Part shown: one piece after another, positions 7,771-13,615 of the stretch
How the letters are laid out: every line of letters starts with the position of its first letter
How positions within the stretch are numbered: the first letter of the stretch is position 1
Assembly: GCA_903823545.1 (NCBI GenBank)
Contig: CAIJTL010000233.1
Coordinates: forward strand, 1-13,615
Reading direction: 5' to 3'
DNA length: 13,615 nt
Origin: an uncultured Planctomycetaceae bacterium
GTDB taxonomy: Bacteria > Planctomycetota > Planctomycetia > Planctomycetales > Planctomycetaceae
Notes under the pieces: generated by a model
Databases searched by the model: none
What the model saw: the letters and a program-made list of their open reading frames with translations, nothing else
Told to the model about the DNA's origin: nothing
Position numbers and translations under genes: made by a program

Positions 7771-9000
7771 CTGAGTACGCTTCTCGATGCCTTCGGCGAG
7801 GAGTTCGATTGCCTCTTTTACGACGTTGACGTCATTCAATTCACTCACACGTTCGTCATGCGACCTCTTTGCCGATGCGTGTGCGCGTTCCAACAAGATC
7901 GTCGCCAAGCGATCTTTCAGTTGGAGGGAGGTCGGCAATTGTTTCATTGCGCGACGAACGTAACCTTCGGCCAAATCGTTGCGCCCGCACTCGCACGCCC
8001 GCACTGCGAACGCGTCCAAGACCTCGACGGACTCGCGGGAGGCGGGCGGTAGATGCTCTTCAATGTCATTCAAAGTCTTTGATTGAGGTGAGTATCGGAC
8101 AATCAGCGCCGCAGCGAGTGAACAAGAGGTACTTTCAGAAATGATTTGGCCGGCCAAATCAAAAGCCCTGTCCGTATCCCCTGTGTTTGCGAGACCCATT
8201 GCTTCCAAGGCGCGCGCATCTGGATCATCGCTTTGCCATTTTCGAGCATCCGTGAAATAGGCTGCGGCCTTCGCGTAGTCTTCCAACGCATCGTAGGCAT
8301 GGCCAAGGTTGGCAAGAATGCGGAACTTCGCACGGGCATCCGCCTCATGCCAATGGTGTGTCTTCAATTTGCTCAAGAGCTCTATAGCGACCTCAGCTCG
8401 GTCGTCGTGAAGGTACTGTTTGATTGCGTCAATCTCAGAGTGAATATTGGGGCTAGCCGAGACGTTTCCAGAACCACCTAGCGCCGCTTGCTGAAGAATC
8501 GCTGAGGCTTTTGCTTCGTTAGCTGCCCCGCTTGAGACGTTGATGGTGACATTGGTCGCTTGAATGTCGCCGACCTGTGCGACCGTCGCATGATCTCCAG
8601 CCAAATTCTTTGCATCTTTGTTCTTTGCCCGAAGGAGCCATGTCGATGGATTTCGCTGAGCAAAGTCGTAGATCAGCAAACCGACCAGGAGTAGGGCAAC
8701 CGGGAAATTGAATGGCCAAGATGGGCCGTCCATAAACAAATAGCCGAGGCGCTCCGTATCAAGTCGAAAATATCCAGAGAAGCTGGGTACTGCGTTGATC
8801 GCGATGAACGCTCCCAAAAGTGACGAAAAAGTTTGGCGTGCCCAATGCTCCGGGTTTTGGACGAGCACAATGAGAAAGGTGACGACGCCTACCGCAAGAA
8901 GCCCCAGCCCATAAGCAGTCTTGAGATGAACTGCGACGGCTACGACGCCAATCGCTACGACTGCTGAGAGCAGAGCAATGCAAACCCATTTCGTGTTCAT
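7768..9000 (-). CDS. Membrane-anchored TPR protein (5' part of a split TPR/PIN ORF)
   Basis: The 410-residue product begins with four likely transmembrane helices (about 5-25, 29-47, 58-78, 97-113), then a basic stretch (LLRAKNKDAK) that should face the cytoplasm. A short beta-like segment, GDIQATNVTINV (144-155), resembles the GD/TIN-rich linkers found in bacterial STAND and TPR signalling proteins. Residues about 187-410 are TPR repeats, clearest at AKFRILANLGHAYDALEDYA and the stretch after it. The ATG at 9000 opens directly into the first membrane helix, which supports it, but the upstream GGGAAACAAG is a weak ribosome site. The ORF ends in TAA inside what looks like a continuing TPR array, and the same frame resumes in the PIN-like ORF. 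If the stop is real, this is a truncated, effector-less anchor/sensor. The family is not recognised beyond these features. Confidence 0.8.
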   Translation of the reverse strand: MNTKWVCIALLSAVVAIGVVAVAVHLKTAYGLGLLAVGVVTFLIVLVQNPEHWARQTFSSLLGAFIAINAVPSFSGYFRLDTERLGYLFMDGPSWPFNFPVALLLVGLLIYDFAQRNPSTWLLRAKNKDAKNLAGDHATVAQVGDIQATNVTINVSSGAANEAKASAILQQAALGGSGNVSASPNIHSEIDAIKQYLHDDRAEVAIELLSKLKTHHWHEADARAKFRILANLGHAYDALEDYAKAAAYFTDARKWQSDDPDARALEAMGLANTGDTDRAFDLAGQIISESTSCSLAAALIVRYSPQSKTLNDIEEHLPPASRESVEVLDAFAVRACECGRNDLAEGYVRRAMKQLPTSLQLKDRLATILLERAHASAKRSHDERVSELNDVNVVKEAIELLAEGIEKRTQ

Positions 9001-9176
9001 CTTGTTTCCCGGCCGATACGTCTACGCATCCAAACGGCACTCCAACCTTCATTGTCGCCGCCCCCACGAGGATACGATCCGGCTTGCCGCCACTTCGCGT
9101 TGGAGATTTACGGCCGCATGAGCGAGAAGTCTAACGGCGACGATTGGTAACGGCAGGGGATGATGAACGGCTATGA
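9001..9176. other. Upstream region of the membrane/TPR gene
   Basis: This 176-base stretch lies between the start of the membrane/TPR gene and the left repeat of the GxxExxY cassette. It should carry the promoter of the TPR gene, since the hairpin and oppositely placed cassette separate it from ppdK. I could not find a convincing -35/-10 pair or a known operator. Confidence 0.35.
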
Positions 9177-9273
9177 GGAACACTGATTGGCACTGATCTT
9201 CACTGATCCGAAGAATGGCTGCGACGGCATTGCTTGTCTTCTATTAGCGTCGATTAGCGAAGATCAGCGTTCC
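9177..9273. repeat. Palindromic repeat pair downstream of the GxxExxY gene
   Basis: Two 31-base arms face each other: 9177-9207 (begins GGAACACTGATT) and 9243-9273 (ends AGATCAGCGTTCC), separated by 35 bases. Each arm is three tandem 10-base modules of the type ATTAGCGNNN in one orientation or the other. The right arm ends 6 bases before the stop codon of the GxxExxY gene. The arms pair imperfectly, mostly with transition differences, and the element could also fold in the transcript. The right arm matches 9752-9782 at 28 of 31 bases, so the gene lies between near-identical direct repeats. Confidence 0.85.
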
Positions 9274-9279
9274 TTCCCG

Positions 9280-9675
9280 TTACTTTTTCGGCGGTGTCGA
9301 ATGCAGGTCGGACAGGATGTAGCGTTTCCATTGCAGTTCTTCTTTGTGGCCGAAGTTGACCAAGTAGCCGACCGGTTGGCGGGCGATGCGCATGTAGTTG
9401 AAGAGTTGAGCTTCATGATCTGAGGTCAGTTCGGTGACCGCTTTCAGCTCGACGACGATCCCTTCGTAAACGAACAAGTCAGGTTTATAAACGGTTTCGA
9501 TTTGATGCTCTTTGTAGATCATGCGAAGTTCGTGCTTTGATCGAAATGGAATGCCGCGCAGTTGCAATTCGAGTTCGAGGCACTGCTGATAAACCTCCTC
9601 TGCCATGCCGTAGCCAATCTGGTTGTAAACCTCGAACGCGGCTCCCATGAACTTGTAGCCCTCTTCTTTGAACAT
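9280..9675 (-). CDS. GxxExxY family protein (PD-(D/E)XK-like)
   Basis: The 131-residue product carries the name-giving motif G23-x-x-E26-x-x-Y29 (GYGMAEEVY) and a PD-(D/E)XK-like core: D66 in YKPDLF and E77-x-K79 in VVELKAV, followed by the conserved HEAQLFNYMR. A nuclease-like fold is inferred from these residues; the physiological role of the family is unknown. I place the start at ATG 9675 because an AAGG lies 8 bases upstream and relatives begin with MFKEEGYK-like sequence; an upstream TTG at 9696 would add seven residues. The gene is flanked on both sides by copies of the same ATTAGCG-type palindrome, and stands between the ppdK terminator and the TPR gene. That arrangement suggests a small inserted cassette. 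No transposase is present. Confidence 0.88.
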   Translation of the reverse strand: MFKEEGYKFMGAAFEVYNQIGYGMAEEVYQQCLELELQLRGIPFRSKHELRMIYKEHQIETVYKPDLFVYEGIVVELKAVTELTSDHEAQLFNYMRIARQPVGYLVNFGHKEELQWKRYILSDLHSTPPKK

Positions 9676-9707
9676 GCTCGTAACCTTTTGGTGCAAGAAA
9701 TGATTTT

Positions 9708-9782
9708 GAACACTAATCGACGCTAATCTTCGCTAATTCGGGCAAAGTCAGATTAGCGTCAATTAGCGAAGATTAGTGTTCC
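9708..9782. repeat. Palindromic repeat pair upstream of the GxxExxY gene
   Basis: The arms are 9708-9737 (begins GAACACTAATCG) and 9752-9782 (ends AGATTAGTGTTCC), with 14 bases between. Like the element on the other side of the gene, each arm is made of three 10-base modules (ATTAGCGTCA, ATTAGCGAAG, ATTAGTGTTC on the plus strand of the right arm). The inner modules are in swapped order between the arms, so pairing is good at the ends but shifted in the middle. It lies 33 bases before the GxxExxY ATG and may contain or block its promoter. Confidence 0.88.
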
Positions 9783-9805
9783 TAAAACTCGTTTCTCTGC
9801 CAACG

Positions 9806-9838
9806 AAAAACGCCCAGCCGTTTGAAGGGCTGGGCGTT
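9806..9838 (-). terminator. Intrinsic terminator of ppdK
   Basis: On the minus strand, an 11-bp perfect GC-rich stem (AACGCCCAGCC with GGCTGGGCGTT; plus-strand 9828-9838 and 9809-9819) encloses an 8-base loop and is followed by a T-run (complement of AAAAA at 9806-9810). It begins 53 bases after the ppdK stop. It should stop ppdK transcription before the GxxExxY cassette. Confidence 0.88.
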
Positions 9839-9891
9839 CGTGGTTTTGGTTTGAGTGGTGGGTCTCGATAACTCGACCCGCACTACAAAGC

Positions 9892-12546
<2,655 letters not shown>

Positions 12547-13029
12547 GAAATCTTTCCCTTGAAGTAATCGCTACACCGGCGACTCAACACACGGTCCGCC
12601 CGGATCATTCAACAACAATGGAGGGCAATACGCACCTCCCAGGCCAGCATTGGCGCAGCGAGTTGGGCAAATTAGCGACCGCCAGCGAGGTTCTCAAGCA
12701 ACCCAATTCACCGCTTGACAGCGTTGCCCCCGATTGAAAGAGTGTCGAGCCTCTTACGGTGCAAGGAGTTGCCTCGATTGGCATTTATCACGGTGTTCGT
12801 CACAAGATTCACGGTGACGAGCAGAACTGGGCTTTGTGAGACCTTATTTCCTAATCCGATTTTGCGATGCCGCGAATTGGCGTTTGCCGGTACAGGCAGA
12901 CTAAGTTGCGCACTCCAGAGTCACATTCCCACTTTTCAGCAATCCATCTAAAGCAACCACCAGTCAGGTAGGTTATCCTTTCGGCGAAGTCGGCTCCGAC
13001 CATCTATCGAACTTATGAGGTCCAATCAC
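12547..13029. other. Divergent intergenic region between ppdK and the FHA gene
   Basis: These 483 bases separate two divergent genes and must hold both promoters. No convincing gene is present; the plus-strand frame 12715-12951 lacks a ribosome site and domain-like sequence. On the FHA side no convincing -35/-10 pair was found. A candidate ppdK promoter is listed separately. Confidence 0.5.
12669..12697 (-). promoter_or_regulatory. Candidate ppdK promoter
   Basis: On the minus strand TTGAGA (12692-12697) and TAATTT (12669-12674) are separated by 17 bases, 122 bases before the ppdK ATG. The -35 is close to the sigma-70 consensus, the -10 only partly so. Planctomycete promoter rules are poorly known, so this is a weak prediction. 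Confidence 0.22.
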
Positions 13030-13521
13030 ATGGAAGCCAAGCTCATCTCCACTGAAGGCGAGCGTTCGATTCGTCTTAAGAAGGACGTCACGATTGTCGG
13101 TCGCAAGCGAGGTGTTTGCGACATCTTTATTGATCGCAGCAGCATTTCAAAGTTGCATTGTGTCATTGTGAAAACTGATGGTTTGCTTTTTATTCGAGAT
13201 TTGGGAAGCACCAACGGCACTAAGGTCAACGGGCAGCGAGTCACTCGCGGCGCTCTGCTGCCGGGTGACGAGCTTTCCTTTGCCAACTCGAAGTACAAAG
13301 TCCATCTGGGGCCCGACGATCCTGACATGGTTGAGCAAGACGCCGGAACCGAGATGATGATCGCTATGCCTGGCAGACGGCATCATGAGGAAGACCGGCT
13401 CGACGATGACGACAACGATGTTGTCCCCGCACCCATTGGGCGTCGTTCGTCAATCAGCGATGTCCGATTGCTGAATGACGACGAGGTTGATGAGCCAGAT
13501 TTTGATAGCGATGACGAGTAG
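13030..13521 (+). CDS. FHA-domain phosphothreonine-binding protein
   Basis: The 163-residue product has one forkhead-associated domain at about residues 1-95, which binds phosphothreonine peptides in kinase signalling. The key residues are present: R25 in VGRKRG, S40 and H43 in SISKLH, and N62-G63-T64 in LGSTNGTKVNG. The remaining 65 residues are disordered and very acidic (DDDD at 125-128 and a DSDDE end). There is no membrane segment or second catalytic domain, so it probably acts as an adaptor in the cytoplasm; its kinase partner is not in this window. I chose ATG 13030 over ATG 13015 because GAGG (13017-13020) lies 9 bases before it and the FHA beta-strand starts immediately; the earlier ATG has no ribosome site. 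It is the only plus-strand gene here. The 94 bases after it show no gene or terminator. Confidence 0.93.
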   Translation: MEAKLISTEGERSIRLKKDVTIVGRKRGVCDIFIDRSSISKLHCVIVKTDGLLFIRDLGSTNGTKVNGQRVTRGALLPGDELSFANSKYKVHLGPDDPDMVEQDAGTEMMIAMPGRRHHEEDRLDDDDNDVVPAPIGRRSSISDVRLLNDDEVDEPDFDSDDE

Positions 13522-13615
13522 CTGAGATCGGAATGTTTCAGTTTGTCTCATCCGGGACGAATTCCATTGTTGCAAACTAGCGACTTCAGCTTCCGGTAAT
13601 CGCTGCTGCGATCGA

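Noticed and set aside
9177..9782. CRISPR array
   Set aside because: The repeats are palindromic pairs flanking one gene with no regular spacers and no cas genes.
12715..12951. 78-codon plus-strand ORF between ppdK and the FHA gene
   Set aside because: No ribosome site or domain pattern; it lies in the region that must contain the divergent promoters.
13015..13029. Earlier ATG for the FHA gene
   Set aside because: It has no Shine-Dalgarno, whereas GAGG at 13017-13020 is well spaced for the ATG at 13030.

Overview
The window looks like chromosomal DNA of a planctomycete (Planctomycetota). The strongest clue is the 1051-residue secreted protein at 169-3324, with a planctomycete-type cytochrome c motif followed by DUF1549-like and DUF1553-like regions, a family greatly expanded in that phylum. 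Moderate GC, mixed weak and strong Shine-Dalgarno sites, and a small FHA protein next to pyruvate phosphate dikinase fit but do not prove it. I cannot name the genus.

Layout. Everything except the last gene is on the minus strand, so the order of transcription runs right to left. From the right: an FHA-domain phosphothreonine reader (13030-13521, plus strand) is divergent from ppdK (9892-12546), which ends at a clear intrinsic terminator (9806-9838). Next is a compact cassette: a small GxxExxY-family protein (9280-9675) with a palindromic repeat on each side (9177-9273 and 9708-9782). Then come a four-helix membrane/TPR protein (7768-9000) and a TPR/GreA-C-like/PIN-like protein (5134-7527). 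After a 336-base gap follow an endonuclease III-family DNA glycosylase (4123-4797), an ~800-base stretch with no convincing gene, the PSCyt1/DUF1549/DUF1553 protein, and the first 40 codons of an unrecognised gene running off the left edge.

Most interesting region. The membrane/TPR ORF and the TPR/PIN ORF are in the same reading frame and are separated by one TAA (7768-7770). The 80 codons after that TAA are open, contain no ATG, GTG or TTG, and encode a recognisable TPR unit. The simplest reading is one gene of about 1288 codons (membrane anchor, TPR solenoid, GreA/GreB-C-like domain, PIN-like nuclease) interrupted by a single in-frame stop. That stop could be a nonsense mutation, a sequencing error or a readthrough site. 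The intact architecture resembles a membrane-tethered sensor with an RNase effector, as in stress-response or anti-phage proteins, but the function is inferred.

The other genes are mostly ordinary metabolism and maintenance: ppdK for pyruvate/PEP interconversion, nth for base-excision repair, and the PSCyt1 protein probably in the cell envelope. No tRNA, rRNA, CRISPR array or transposase gene was seen.
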